Source of the DNA: Desulfitobacterium_A sp035539115
Lineage (GTDB): Bacteria; Bacillota; Desulfitobacteriia; Desulfitobacteriales; Desulfitobacteriaceae
Direction: 5' to 3'
Length of the DNA stretch: 64,000 bases
Assembly (NCBI RefSeq): GCF_035539115.1
Contig: NZ_DATLJA010000020.1
Span: 1-64,000, forward strand
Shown: in pieces, positions 17,171 to 25,838 of the stretch
Position numbering within the stretch: position 1 is the first letter of the stretch
Layout: every line of letters begins with the position of its first letter
Translations under genes and position numbers: made by a program
The notes under the pieces: generated by a model
What the model was told of the DNA's origin: nothing
What the model saw: only the letters and a program-made list of their open reading frames with translations
The model's database searches: none

Positions 17171-17341
17171 ATGGCTTACAAAATTTCCTCAGACTGCATT
17201 AGCTGTGGTGCATGCGAAGCTGAATGTCCAGCAGGCGCGATTAGTGCAGGAGATGATCAATACGTCATCGACGCTGATGCTTGCACAGAATGTGGTACTT
17301 GTGCAGGAGTCTGCCCTGTTGGCGCTCCAGCTCAAGACTAA
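17171..17341 (+). CDS. Clostridial-type 2[4Fe-4S] ferredoxin
   Basis: 56 aa, the classic bacterial ferredoxin size. Two symmetrical cluster motifs are visible: CISCGACEAECP and CTECGTCAGVCP. Eight cysteines bind two low-potential [4Fe-4S] clusters. It is a soluble electron carrier for anaerobic metabolism. It has its own promoter, a strong GGGGAGAAGGGGG ribosome site and its own terminator. Confidence 0.95.
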   Translation: MAYKISSDCISCGACEAECPAGAISAGDDQYVIDADACTECGTCAGVCPVGAPAQD

Positions 17342-17347
17342 TTGAAT

Positions 17348-17397
17348 GTGAAACATTAAAAGGGAGAGTCGAAGTGCTCTCCCTTTTAATGTTTCAC
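17348..17397 (+). terminator. 21-bp perfect hairpin after the ferredoxin gene
   Basis: GTGAAACATTAAAAGGGAGAG (17348-17368) is perfectly complementary to 17377-17397, loop 8 nt, with an internal T run. It starts 7 nt after the ferredoxin stop. It should terminate transcription in either direction. Confidence 0.85.
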
Positions 17398-17445
17398 AGC
17401 GAAAATAGGGAGTAGATCCCAAAGACTCCTAATCAAGAATAATTA

Positions 17446-17482
17446 TTGACAATATGACAATCAAAATTTATAATAAAATTAA
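17446..17482 (+). promoter_or_regulatory. Consensus sigma-A promoter with PerR-like box
   Basis: TTGACA (17446-17451), a 17-nt spacer and TATAAT (17469-17474) form a perfect consensus promoter. The sequence at 17468-17482, TTATAATAAAATTAA, matches the first half of the PerR box TTATAATNATTATAA and is AT-rich in the second, overlapping the -10 as an autorepression site would. Confidence 0.65.
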
Positions 17483-17577
17483 AATAATTATTAAGAGATT
17501 ATTGATATCGAAAACAAGTAAGTTTGAGGTTTTAATGGTTATAAGTTTATTAATGGGCAGGCTAGGAGATGAGAATT

Positions 17578-18003
17578 ATGAACGCTATTGATATTTTAAG
17601 ACACCTTAAGGAAAAAGGCGTGCGGTTTACGCCTCAGAGACAAGCCATTCTTGAATATCTTTTAGGGACGGATACCCATCCGACTGCAGAAGATATCTAT
17701 AATCAAGTGAAAGCGAAATTCCCAGGAGTAAGTCTCGGTACGATTTATAATACGCTCAACATGCTTAAAGAACACGGCCATATTCTTGAGTTATCCTATG
17801 GAGATATGTCAAGCCGTTTTGATGGAAATCCTGTAAATCACTATCATGTCGTGTGTACGGAATGTGGAAAAGTCGTAGATTATCATCGCCCTCTTTTAAC
17901 GATGGAAGATGAGGTTGCCGAAGAAACAGGGTTTAAAGTGATGGGGCATCGGATGGAGTTTTATGGCGTTTGTCCCGAATGCCAAAAGACGTTAGTCCAC
18001 TAA
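17578..18003 (+). CDS. perR: Fur-family peroxide regulator, PerR-like
   Basis: 141 aa from the ATG at 17578, with AGGAG at the right distance; the ATG at 17569 is immediately next to that site and unlikely. Fur fold: N-terminal winged helix (HPTAEDIYNQVK, SLGTIYNTLNML), regulatory metal ligands in NHYHVVC and two structural zinc pairs CTEC and CPEC. It resembles PerR, which senses peroxide by metal-catalysed histidine oxidation, more than Fur. A PerR-like box in its own promoter fits autoregulation. The targets are probably elsewhere. Confidence 0.85.
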   Translation: MNAIDILRHLKEKGVRFTPQRQAILEYLLGTDTHPTAEDIYNQVKAKFPGVSLGTIYNTLNMLKEHGHILELSYGDMSSRFDGNPVNHYHVVCTECGKVVDYHRPLLTMEDEVAEETGFKVMGHRMEFYGVCPECQKTLVH

Positions 18004-18012
18004 AAGAACTTG

Positions 18013-18049
18013 AATAAGTCGTTAGTCCATTTACTAACGACTTATTTTT
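18013..18049 (+). terminator. Terminator after the PerR-like gene
   Basis: AATAAGTCGTTAGT / ACTAACGACTTATT (18013-18026 / 18033-18046) forms a 14-bp perfect stem followed by TTTA. Confidence 0.88.
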
Positions 18050-18133
18050 ATCCTTCAGAGCAAGGATTTTTTTTTATTTTCGCGAACATATTGTATTAAA
18101 TCCCATTGTTAAAAGAAAGGGTAAAACGCAATC

Positions 18134-20272
18134 ATGTTTAAACGTCGCATTATTTTACTTCTTGCTGCATCAATACTAGCGTTTGGATTCTTAATTTGGA
18201 ACTGGAGTGGGGCCCCGGGAATGTCCTTAGAGACGGGAGCAGGACCTATCAGTACTCAGCGTTTAACCTTAGATTTACGAGGAAGCTGGAATAGCTATTC
18301 TTCTTTAAGACAAGCTTTTGTAACGGAATCGCAAAATCTGACCCAGCAAAAGAGAGATTATCCTCTGATTGCTGCAGGAGAGGTAATTCTTCCCTCAACT
18401 CAGAAATTCCATGTCGCGGTTAAAAAATTTCAAATCCCGTCTGAATGGAGTGCTCGCAATGTTCTCCTCCAAATGAAGGGCGTTAATGGAGCAGGAGCGA
18501 TCTATCTCAATGGCATGGATAGCACTCATCAGATTGGCAAGTTTGCGGATGATGGAGGAGAGGAAGAGTTTCTCCTGCCCGCGAATGCGCTTCATTATGG
18601 TGAAGATAATTTAATTTTGATTGAGTCCTCAGCACCGCCGTTTCAAGAAAATACGTTATTTGGTTTAAACTGGCCTGCAAAGGGACAAATTAAGGGCGCG
18701 TTGCAGTTAGTCGCAACCATGGAAACCAGTTTGGCAACGCCAAAGGTGAGTGTTCAGTGGAAGAATGGAGACGCGGTGGTCTTACTGCAAACCCAGATCA
18801 TTCATCATTCGGTTTCAGAATATGGTCCCTGGAATATCCAAGGTGTTCTCTCGGATGGTTCCTCAGCGGTGGCAACAGCTTCGGCACAGATTGAACTTGG
18901 GGAATCGTCAGTTCAGGATTTAACTCTGACTTTTACCGTTCCTCAGGCTCGCCAATGGACGACGAAGGACCCGTTTCGTTTTCAGCTTTATCTGACCGTG
19001 ATGAACCCAAAGGGAGATAAGGATGATGTATCCATCCCTCTTGGATTATCCTCAATAACCTTGCAAGAGGGAAAGTTCGTTAAAAATGGACAACCCTTAA
19101 CGATTTCAGGACTAACCCTTTCTCCTGAGCAAGAGGCTCAGGTGCGACATACGGGGCAAGTCCAACAATGGTTAACAACGCAAAAGGATAAAGGGTATAA
19201 CCTTATTTATTTTATTGGACCTTTTCCAGATGAAGCTTGGTTGGAGGCGGCGGATCAGATGGGGATGGGGATATGGGCAGAACTTCCAGCGAAGATGGTA
19301 CCTGCAAATCGGCTCCCTAACCCCTCCGGTTGGGGAAACCTTATCCGCACAGGAATGCTCCATCCATCCCTGTGGGCGTGGACAGGAGGTACGGGCTTAG
19401 AGGCTGATCCACGCTTAATAAACTCAAATTTTTGGAATAATGTTCAGGCACAGACCCAACCGTTGCCGACTTTTATAGCTCGAGTCACTGGAGCTCAAGT
19501 CCCTTCTTCGCTAAACAATGTTCAGCTGACTCAATCGGGTTTTCAAGGACCCTGGGGGAAAGTGGTTTACAACACAGAAGGACAAACGAAGATTCCCATA
19601 CCTTGGTCGCGGGAATCTCTAGTTGCAGGAATTTGGGCGGCCTGGGTGTTACTCGTCATTTTGGCGAATATTAGCGCAAGCAGTTGGCGGTATAAAGATC
19701 TTAAGGAACGAAAACCCAAACGTGCTCTTCGCCGAGCGTGGTACTGGCAGGGTTTAGCGCTCTTAAGTCGAGAAGGAACTCTGGCTGGAATTGTGACGTC
19801 GTTTCTCTTTCATACCCAAGTTTCTTGGGCGGTTTGGATACCAGAACAATGGCCCTTATGGGCTGCCATACAACAGCAGTCTCCGCTGCTCATATGGATC
19901 ATCTTGACGCTTTCGTTTGTGCTGCTTCGTTTATTACATATCGGGGTGGCAGCACCACATATGCCCGAAGCTCCTGCAGCACTTGGGCTGGCTTTATGGT
20001 TAGAACGTCGCTATCGCTGGATTTGGATACCTGCCTTGTTGTGGGCAGCACACCCGTGGGGTGTTCCGATTTATTTGCCCTTAGCAGTGTATGGAGGATT
20101 ATCTCTGCTTTTTCTTCCGATCAGGATACGGGATGTGCACAAGGTTAAAGGGCATTATCGTCCAATTCTGTTTGTGCCTGGTATATTATCCCTAATCTTC
20201 TTGGTTTGGGCAACCTGGAGATGGACAGATTGGTATTACCTTTGGTATCTAGTTGTTGCTTTACGCGGGTAG
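18134..20272 (+). CDS. Membrane protein with glycoside-hydrolase-2-like ectodomain, function unknown
   Basis: 712 aa. An N-terminal hydrophobic anchor (about residues 5-25) is followed by some 460 residues predicted outside the membrane. The part near residues 50-190 reads like the sugar-binding jelly roll of GH2 enzymes (LDLRGSW, LLQMKGVNGAGAIYLNG). The part near 335-440 resembles a shrunken TIM barrel (KDKGYNLIYFIGPFPDEAW, ADQMGMGIWAELP, HPSLWAWTGGTG), yet the GH2 acid/base glutamate motif NE is not evident. Five or more membrane segments end the protein. Possibly a catalytically dead sensor or surface protein; no close family known to me. Confidence 0.6.
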   Translation: MFKRRIILLLAASILAFGFLIWNWSGAPGMSLETGAGPISTQRLTLDLRGSWNSYSSLRQAFVTESQNLTQQKRDYPLIAAGEVILPSTQKFHVAVKKFQIPSEWSARNVLLQMKGVNGAGAIYLNGMDSTHQIGKFADDGGEEEFLLPANALHYGEDNLILIESSAPPFQENTLFGLNWPAKGQIKGALQLVATMETSLATPKVSVQWKNGDAVVLLQTQIIHHSVSEYGPWNIQGVLSDGSSAVATASAQIELGESSVQDLTLTFTVPQARQWTTKDPFRFQLYLTVMNPKGDKDDVSIPLGLSSITLQEGKFVKNGQPLTISGLTLSPEQEAQVRHTGQVQQWLTTQKDKGYNLIYFIGPFPDEAWLEAADQMGMGIWAELPAKMVPANRLPNPSGWGNLIRTGMLHPSLWAWTGGTGLEADPRLINSNFWNNVQAQTQPLPTFIARVTGAQVPSSLNNVQLTQSGFQGPWGKVVYNTEGQTKIPIPWSRESLVAGIWAAWVLLVILANISASSWRYKDLKERKPKRALRRAWYWQGLALLSREGTLAGIVTSFLFHTQVSWAVWIPEQWPLWAAIQQQSPLLIWIILTLSFVLLRLLHIGVAAPHMPEAPAALGLALWLERRYRWIWIPALLWAAHPWGVPIYLPLAVYGGLSLLFLPIRIRDVHKVKGHYRPILFVPGILSLIFLVWATWRWTDWYYLWYLVVALRG

Positions 20273-20950
20273 GCATTCTGGTCGCTGTGTACCATCATCA
20301 GGTGAGAAAAAAGGTTGGGTCGTGTAGCTTCTCGCACATCCATTCACTTAGCGCTCCTGGGCTGTCTCTCTTGCTTCCGAAGCAGCTTTGCCAAACCTTA
20401 GGGTAATACCTGAAGTGAACCACTGGCGCCGCTAAGCTTCGAAAGCTTCGTTCGCCTCGACGCCCTTCCGCCGCAAATCGTTCACTCCTGTGCGAGAAGC
20501 TACGCTTTCGGGTCTCCTAAGATTCTTACAGTATTAAGCCACAAGTATTAAGCCACACAGAAAGGTGAAGCGATTTGCTGAGCGAAGACTTAAAGCAGAG
20601 GGGCGTATCGCAAATCCCCGTCCGTCTTCTTAAGACCCAAAAGAGCCTTTTGTTAGGAATGAAGACTTTAAGTGAGCCGCTCACCAAACTTGACTTAAAC
20701 TCGGAACAGGAGCTTCAGTGGGGCGGCGCATAGGACGTGCGCCGCCGCCAACAGAGGCAGGAGCCGATTTTGGCGGGTACCCCTCTTTAAATCCCGAGTT
20801 TAAGTCCTAGTTTGGTCGGTGAACGCTTCGCCTGAATGGATAACAAATGGCCTCTTTCAGAATAGCCCTGGCGCCGTGATGAGCGGGCAAAGCGTTTCGC
20901 CGATACCCGAGCAGACCTACAAAGCATAGCTTAGCAGAGGTCATGAAGAC
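20273..20950 (+). repeat. Family B mosaic intergenic repeat (copy B2)
   Basis: About 680 nt. Inverted ends GTAGCTTCTCGCAC (20324-20337) and GTGCGAGAAGCTAC (20490-20503) are a 14-bp perfect pair. The left half shares CATTCACTTAGCGCTCC with B1 and the right half shares TTGCTGAGCGAAGACTTAAA (20575 onward) and GATGAGCGGGCAAAGCGTTT (20878 onward). Between these a variable GC-rich centre contains further inverted pairs (GGACTTAAACTCGGGATTTA on one strand against ACTTAAACTCGGAAC). No credible gene is contained. Confidence 0.85.
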
Positions 20951-21001
20951 AGGCAAAAATACGCTGAATGGCAAATGTATACGAGAGTAAAGGATGGGAT
21001 T

Positions 21002-22102
21002 ATGGTGAGAAAAGAAGAGAATAAAAGTTCAGATTTAAACCCAAAAACTTGGGAACCCCACTTTTTAGCGACAGGGATAGGAAGCTTGCCTCATTCTGAC
21101 CCTGAAGCTGCGTTGGATTTAATTTGGCAATCAGTACCCACTGCTCCCCATTGGCCTCAACTCCCGAACTTAGGGGCGGAAAGCTCCTTTATTGGTCAAT
21201 TTTTGCGGCCGCTTATTGAAACCGGAGTGATTGGAGGTTTTGCTTCGCCGCGATTTCAAGTGGAGGCTCCGGATTGGCCGGAGAGAATGGCCCGTTTCTA
21301 TGAACTTTATTTGCGGGCAGAAAGCGGAGAAATAGAAGCACTGGATGCTTTCGGCTTCACTCCTAAGGGGGGAATCGGGTTTGAAAGCTTTTGTGCGGAT
21401 ATAGAACATCGAGATACCCAAGGCGTTTTACTGGTCAAAGGACAATTAAGTGGACCGTTGACGGTGGGTATGCAAATCACGGATGCTAATCGGCGCGCAA
21501 GTTATTATGATGAGATCCAGCGGGATCTCTTGGTTAAAGCATTGGCGATGCATGGTGAGTGGCAAACCCGACGTTTAGCGCGTTTCGGTTATCCGGTTCT
21601 TATCTCAATCGATGAACCCGAACTTTATGCTTATGGAGCGTCGACGCATGTGACTTTAGGACGCGAGAGCCTTATTGCTCATATCAATGAGATTTCTGAC
21701 GGAATCCTTCGACAAGGGGGTATACCAGGGGTACATGTCTGCGCAGGGACAGATTGGACGCTGCTTTTTGATTCTAAGGTCCGGGTGGTCAACTTTGATG
21801 CCTATGAATATATGACGAGTATGATCGTTTTAGCGGAGTCGTTGAATGATTTCTTGGAGCAAGGAGGAATTCTTTCCTGGGGAATCGTGCCGACTTCAGC
21901 CAAGGCTTTTGGGGAGACCGTGGAAAGTCTACAGGAATGTCTCGAAGGAAATATTCAAGAGCTCGTTAAACGGGGAGTCAATGAGGCGCGGTTACGTGCC
22001 CAAAGTATACTTACTCCGAGCTGTGGAATCGGTACCCTTGAACTCGATTTGACGGAAAGAATCTATGCGCTGCTTCAGGGTTTAGCGCTGAAGATGAGCT
22101 GA
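21002..22102 (+). CDS. MetE C-terminal-like methyltransferase (UROD/MetE superfamily)
   Basis: 366 aa from the ATG at 21002, which has AAAGGATGGG upstream; an ATG at 20975 lies in repeat sequence. It looks like a stand-alone catalytic barrel of cobalamin-independent methionine synthase: GIGSLPHSDPEAAL at the start, ISIDEPEL in the middle, zinc ligands His and Cys in VHVCAGTDW, and a final Cys in TPSCGIGTLE. Such short MetE-like proteins in anaerobes may take methyl groups from corrinoid proteins rather than folate. That substrate choice is inference. Confidence 0.8.
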   Translation: MVRKEENKSSDLNPKTWEPHFLATGIGSLPHSDPEAALDLIWQSVPTAPHWPQLPNLGAESSFIGQFLRPLIETGVIGGFASPRFQVEAPDWPERMARFYELYLRAESGEIEALDAFGFTPKGGIGFESFCADIEHRDTQGVLLVKGQLSGPLTVGMQITDANRRASYYDEIQRDLLVKALAMHGEWQTRRLARFGYPVLISIDEPELYAYGASTHVTLGRESLIAHINEISDGILRQGGIPGVHVCAGTDWTLLFDSKVRVVNFDAYEYMTSMIVLAESLNDFLEQGGILSWGIVPTSAKAFGETVESLQECLEGNIQELVKRGVNEARLRAQSILTPSCGIGTLELDLTERIYALLQGLALKMS

Positions 22103-22194
22103 GTCTTGTGTATTGAAAGGTTATCCCTTATAATTGATTAAAACCGACTAGTTTACTTAGAATTGATTTGTAAGATAAAGAGGGGGAATTGAGA

Positions 22195-22392
22195 TTGATT
22201 ACGAAAGAGATGACCGTTGGACAAGTTTTGAGAACGTATCCGCAAACGGTACAAATCTTCCTGGAATTGGGAATGCACTGTTTAGGTTGCCCTTCTTCGA
22301 CAATGGAAAGCATTGAAGGTGCGGCTTTAACGCATGGCAAAAAACCAGATGATTTAGTGGAGCAGTTAAACAAATCTCTCGTTCAAAATTAA
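22195..22392 (+). CDS. DUF1858 domain protein (hybrid-cluster/ScdA-type N-terminal domain)
   Basis: 65 aa, TTG start at 22195 placed 7 nt after AGGGGG; another TTG at 22189 is too close to that site. DUF1858 proteins begin ITKEMTVGQVLRTYP and end with a CxGC motif, here GMHCLGCPSS. The domain is common in anaerobes, alone or fused to ScdA-like proteins, and its exact role is not settled. A terminator follows. Confidence 0.85.
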   Translation: MITKEMTVGQVLRTYPQTVQIFLELGMHCLGCPSSTMESIEGAALTHGKKPDDLVEQLNKSLVQN

Positions 22393-22421
22393 AGTGTAAT
22401 ATGCAAACAGCAAATTAGCGG

Positions 22422-22468
22422 AAGTGATTGCGATTAGATAAGTGTCTAATTGTCGTCACTTTTTTTTA
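22422..22468 (+). terminator. Terminator after the DUF1858 gene
   Basis: AAGTGA and ATTAGA pair with TCTAAT and TCACTT around a small bulge (22422-22438 / 22445-22461), followed by eight T residues. The rest of the gap to 22623 holds no supported gene. Confidence 0.8.
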
Positions 22469-22623
22469 ACTAAGGTAGTCGCCTGGGCAAAGACTGTCGC
22501 TGGACGTTTCTATTAAGAAGTTTGTTTTTCGAGCAAGCTATAAGCAGGGAAAATCTCAAATGTGTATGAATTGTGAGGATTATGACGAAGTGAACCGTTA
22601 GATAGAACAGGAGGGTTTGGGTC

Positions 22624-24006
22624 ATGCAGTACCAAATTGGAATTTTAGGTGGAGGCCCTGGAGGGTATGTATGTGCGCTGCGTGCAGCACAATTGGGGTT
22701 ATCTGTGGTCTTAGTTGAAGGTGAACGAATTGGCGGAACCTGCCTTAATAAGGGCTGTATCCCAACGAAAGCGTTGGTAAAAAGTGCCGAACTTTGGCGA
22801 GAAATTCAGCATGCCGGGAATTTTGGAATTCAGGTTGGCAATGCCAGTTTCGATTTCTCAAAAGTCATGGCGCGCAAGGATCAGGTTGTGGATACTTTAG
22901 TTGGCGGAGTCGAGCACCTGATTAAGGCGGCAAAGATTACATATGTTAAGGGGTGGGGACAAGTCCGCGAAGCAGGGAAGATCGAAGTGGAAACAGAATC
23001 TGGACCGGAGAGCTATGAAGTGGAGAATCTCGTAGTGGCGACAGGATCAGTGCCTGCTCGTTTGCCAATCCCAGGGGTGGATTTACCTGGTGTCCTCTCG
23101 AGTGATGAAATTCTTGAGATGACAGAGCTGCCTGAGCGTTTAGTGATTATCGGCGGAGGGGTTATCGGCCTGGAATTTGCCTCGATTTATCAGGAATTCG
23201 GCGTCAAAGTCACGGTTGTGGAAATGCTGCCCTCCTTACTTGCTAATATCGATGAAGAAATCCCGAAGAGGATGACTCCGCTTCTAAAGAAGTCAGGCAT
23301 GGAAATCATGACAAAAACAGCACTTAAAGAAATCCGTCAGGACGGATCTCAGCTTATGGTTGTAGTCGAAGATGCTAAAGGGCAAAAGGAAATCCTCGCC
23401 GATAAGGTCCTGGTTGCGACAGGCCGTAAAGCGAATTTGCGAGGGATAGATAGTGAAAGTTTAGGGCTGCAAACTGAGCGAAGGGCAATTGTCGTCAATC
23501 AGAAAATGCAAACCTCCCTCCCTAATGTTTACGCGATTGGTGATGTGACGGGCGGAATCATGCTGGCTCATGTCGCCTCAATGCAGGGCATCGTCGCCGC
23601 AGAAAATATCGCTGGGCAACCCGCAGAGGCCGACTATGATGCCGTCCCGAGTGCCATTTTTACTTATCCGGAAATCGCTACGGTGGGTCAAACGGAGCAA
23701 GCGCTGAAAGCCTCAGGAAGGAAATATAAAGCAAGTAAGTTCCCATTTAGTGCTAATGGGAAAGCGATAGCGCTAGGGGAGACGGTCGGCATAGTCAAAA
23801 TTTTAGCGGATGAACAAGGAACGGTATTGGGTGCGAGTATCATGGGCCCTCAGGCCAGTAGTATGATTGAGGAACTCGTATTGGCCGTGAAAAAAGGGCT
23901 GAATGCTGAGGATCTCGTTTACACCATTCATGCGCACCCGACTTTACCGGAAGCGGTAATGGAGGCGGCTCACGGGATTCTAGGCAAGCCTTTACATCTC
24001 GCTTAG
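22624..24006 (+). CDS. lpdA: Dihydrolipoamide dehydrogenase (orphan E3)
   Basis: 460 aa. FAD-dependent pyridine nucleotide-disulfide oxidoreductase with N-terminal GGGPGGYVCALRAA, redox pair C40/C45 in GGTCLNKGCIPTK, NAD-binding GGGVIGLEFASIY, FAD motif YAIGDVTGG and C-terminal active-site His-Pro in HAHPTLPEAVMEA. It oxidises dihydrolipoyl groups on E2 or glycine-cleavage H protein. No E1, E2 or gcv gene is adjacent, so its partner complex is encoded elsewhere or it serves another thiol substrate. The start ATG has ACAGGAGGG upstream. Confidence 0.92.
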   Translation: MQYQIGILGGGPGGYVCALRAAQLGLSVVLVEGERIGGTCLNKGCIPTKALVKSAELWREIQHAGNFGIQVGNASFDFSKVMARKDQVVDTLVGGVEHLIKAAKITYVKGWGQVREAGKIEVETESGPESYEVENLVVATGSVPARLPIPGVDLPGVLSSDEILEMTELPERLVIIGGGVIGLEFASIYQEFGVKVTVVEMLPSLLANIDEEIPKRMTPLLKKSGMEIMTKTALKEIRQDGSQLMVVVEDAKGQKEILADKVLVATGRKANLRGIDSESLGLQTERRAIVVNQKMQTSLPNVYAIGDVTGGIMLAHVASMQGIVAAENIAGQPAEADYDAVPSAIFTYPEIATVGQTEQALKASGRKYKASKFPFSANGKAIALGETVGIVKILADEQGTVLGASIMGPQASSMIEELVLAVKKGLNAEDLVYTIHAHPTLPEAVMEAAHGILGKPLHLA

Positions 24007-24155
24007 TAATCATCGGAAGGATTTTTCCAAACAAAAAGCTAAAAAATAGTGTGAACGTTAGAAAAAATATCTAGATAAACATTCGGATTTGGTGTACAAT
24101 ATCCACGTTAACCTTCGAATAACAAAAGAGAAAAAATCTGAAAGGGGAACTCTGA

Positions 24156-25529
24156 GTGTTAGAACGATTATTTCATCTCTCCGAACGCCATACGAATGTC
24201 CGCACTGAGATCATGGCGGGACTGACGACGTTCATGACGATGGCCTACATTTTGGCTGTCAATCCAAGTATCTTATCTCAAACGGGAATGGATCCGAACG
24301 CCGTATTTTTTGCAACGGCAGTAGCGGCTGGTCTTGTGACGATAGCCATGGGGCTATTTGTTAATTTCCCGATTGCCTTAGCGCCAGGTATGGGCTTGAA
24401 TGCATACTTTGCAGTCGTAGCTTCGGCTCACGGTGGGCAATTTTCTTGGCAGATTGCTTTAGCCGCCGTTTTTATCTCAGGAATTATTTTTGTTATTTTA
24501 ACCGTTACGAAAATTCGTCAGATTTTAGTTGAAGCTGTCCCTGCGGGCATTAAGTCCGGTATTACCGTAGGTATTGGCTTATTTATCACGATTATTGGTT
24601 TAAAATTATCACACATCTTGGTTGCTGAAGTACATACCAGCCCGGATGTCATTAAGACCCTCACAGCACAGAATGGCTTTGTGAACAGCTTACACTTCTG
24701 GGACTGGGATTTAAAATTTGGAAACATCTTAGCACCGGATACGTTAACCGCTTTAATCGGTTTAGCGATCATCGCCTTCCTAATGGCGAGAAAAGTAAAG
24801 GGTGCGTTATTATACGGGATTATCCTCACAACTCTGATTGGAATTCCATTAAAAGCAACGAATATTGCCAGTTTTCATTGGGCTTTGCCTAATTTTAGTA
24901 ACCTGGCCGTTGGTGCTCTCGATTTAAAAGGAGCGTTTACAACAGGTATTGGTACCTTGATTTTGACATTTACGTTTGTTGAGTTATTTGATACCTTTGG
25001 AACCTTGGTTGGAACCGGAAAAAAGGCCGGGTTGATCGATGAAAACGGAAATTCTCCGGCGATTGGGAAAGCCATGTTAGTGGACGCTTTGGGAATTAGT
25101 TTCGGAGCTTTGATGGGAACCTCTACGATAACTTCCTTTGTAGAAAGTGCTGCGGGGATTGGCGAAGGGGGTCGTACGGGTTTAACCTCTGTGACGACCG
25201 GCTCACTCTTCCTTCTGGCACTCGTCTTTGCCCCAATTTTTATCATTATTCCGGATGCTGCGACGGCACCAGCCTTGATTACAGTTGGACTTATCATGAT
25301 GAGCGGGATCAAGGAAATCAACTTTGATGACATTACAGAATCTCTTCCGGCATTTTTGACCATCATCATGATGCCGTTTACCTATAGTATTGCTAACGGT
25401 GTTTCTGCTGGTATTGTCTTTTACACCTTCTTAAAACTGACAACAGGTAAAGTGAAGGAAATTCACTGGATGATGTGGATTTTAACTGCGCTAGTTATTT
25501 ATCGTTATGTAGCACTCGCAGCGGGGTAA
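24156..25529 (+). CDS. AzgA/PbuG-type purine permease (NCS2 superfamily)
   Basis: 457 aa, GTG start with GAAAGGGG upstream. The opening TNVRTEIMAGLTTFMTMAYIL, GMGLNAYF, ELFDTFGTLVGTGKKAG and GTSTITSFVESAAGIGEGG are hallmarks of the adenine/guanine/hypoxanthine proton symporter family. About 12-14 membrane segments are expected. No purine riboswitch aptamer was seen in the 150-nt leader. The minus strand reads AAATCCGAATGT at 24080-24095, close to a PurR box, which would fit purine control but is a single weak match. Confidence 0.88.
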   Translation: MLERLFHLSERHTNVRTEIMAGLTTFMTMAYILAVNPSILSQTGMDPNAVFFATAVAAGLVTIAMGLFVNFPIALAPGMGLNAYFAVVASAHGGQFSWQIALAAVFISGIIFVILTVTKIRQILVEAVPAGIKSGITVGIGLFITIIGLKLSHILVAEVHTSPDVIKTLTAQNGFVNSLHFWDWDLKFGNILAPDTLTALIGLAIIAFLMARKVKGALLYGIILTTLIGIPLKATNIASFHWALPNFSNLAVGALDLKGAFTTGIGTLILTFTFVELFDTFGTLVGTGKKAGLIDENGNSPAIGKAMLVDALGISFGALMGTSTITSFVESAAGIGEGGRTGLTSVTTGSLFLLALVFAPIFIIIPDAATAPALITVGLIMMSGIKEINFDDITESLPAFLTIIMMPFTYSIANGVSAGIVFYTFLKLTTGKVKEIHWMMWILTALVIYRYVALAAG

Positions 25530-25582
25530 GGAAAATTAGAGAGACGATGATATAAAAATAAATTTTGAGTAAAGCAACTTTT

Positions 25583-25621
25583 CCAAAAGGCACACTGACA
25601 TTTTGTCAGTGTGCCTTTTGG
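25583..25621 (+). terminator. 18-bp perfect hairpin after the permease, overlapping an activator-site candidate
   Basis: CCAAAAGGCACACTGACA (25583-25600) pairs perfectly with 25604-25621 around a TTT loop, and the T run lies within the 3' arm. It ends the permease transcript. Its centre is also the first TGAC-N5-GTCA site before the reductase operon, so the same DNA may do two jobs. Confidence 0.8.
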
Positions 25622-25648
25622 GCATGGAAAAATAGTGACTTTTTGTCA
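25596..25648. promoter_or_regulatory. Twin TGAC-N5-GTCA upstream activator sites (candidate)
   Basis: TGACATTTTGTCA at 25596-25608 and TGACTTTTTGTCA at 25636-25648 differ by one base and are 40 bp apart centre to centre, about four helical turns. They lie some 100-150 bp before the predicted sigma-54 start site, where NtrC-type activators bind. The cognate activator is probably the regulator encoded at 34789. Confidence 0.6.
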
Positions 25649-25722
25649 TGCAGAGGGAGTAATTTGGGCGGGGTGATGTGTAGCTTTCGGGTAAATTCAT
25701 ATTATTCGGAGGAACAATTAAG

Positions 25723-25738
25723 TGGCATGGATTTTGCA
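25723..25738 (+). promoter_or_regulatory. Sigma-54 (-24/-12) promoter of the reductase operon
   Basis: TGGCATGGATTTTGCA matches the sigma-54 consensus TGGCACG-N4-TTGCA. The invariant GG and GC are exactly 10 nt apart. The predicted start is near 25749, 90 nt upstream of the catalytic subunit. The operon's own NtrC-type regulator has the GAFTGA loop needed to activate sigma-54 polymerase. Confidence 0.82.
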
Positions 25739-25838
25739 TTTAAAAGGATTGGATGATTAATCACAAACAAAATTCGATCTAATTTTTGCTAGAAAATTCC
25801 CAGATTGAAACAGGTCCCACGAGAAAGGAGATTATAAC

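Noticed and set aside
20206..20406. 66-codon frame spanning the end of the membrane protein and repeat B2
   Set aside because: It starts inside the upstream gene in another frame and ends in repeat; no motif.
22560..22601. 13-codon frame with CxxC before the lipoamide dehydrogenase
   Set aside because: Poor ribosome site and too short to separate from chance.
24007..24155. Purine riboswitch before the permease
   Set aside because: The characteristic core bases and the two kissing loops of the aptamer could not be found; only a weak PurR-like match remains.
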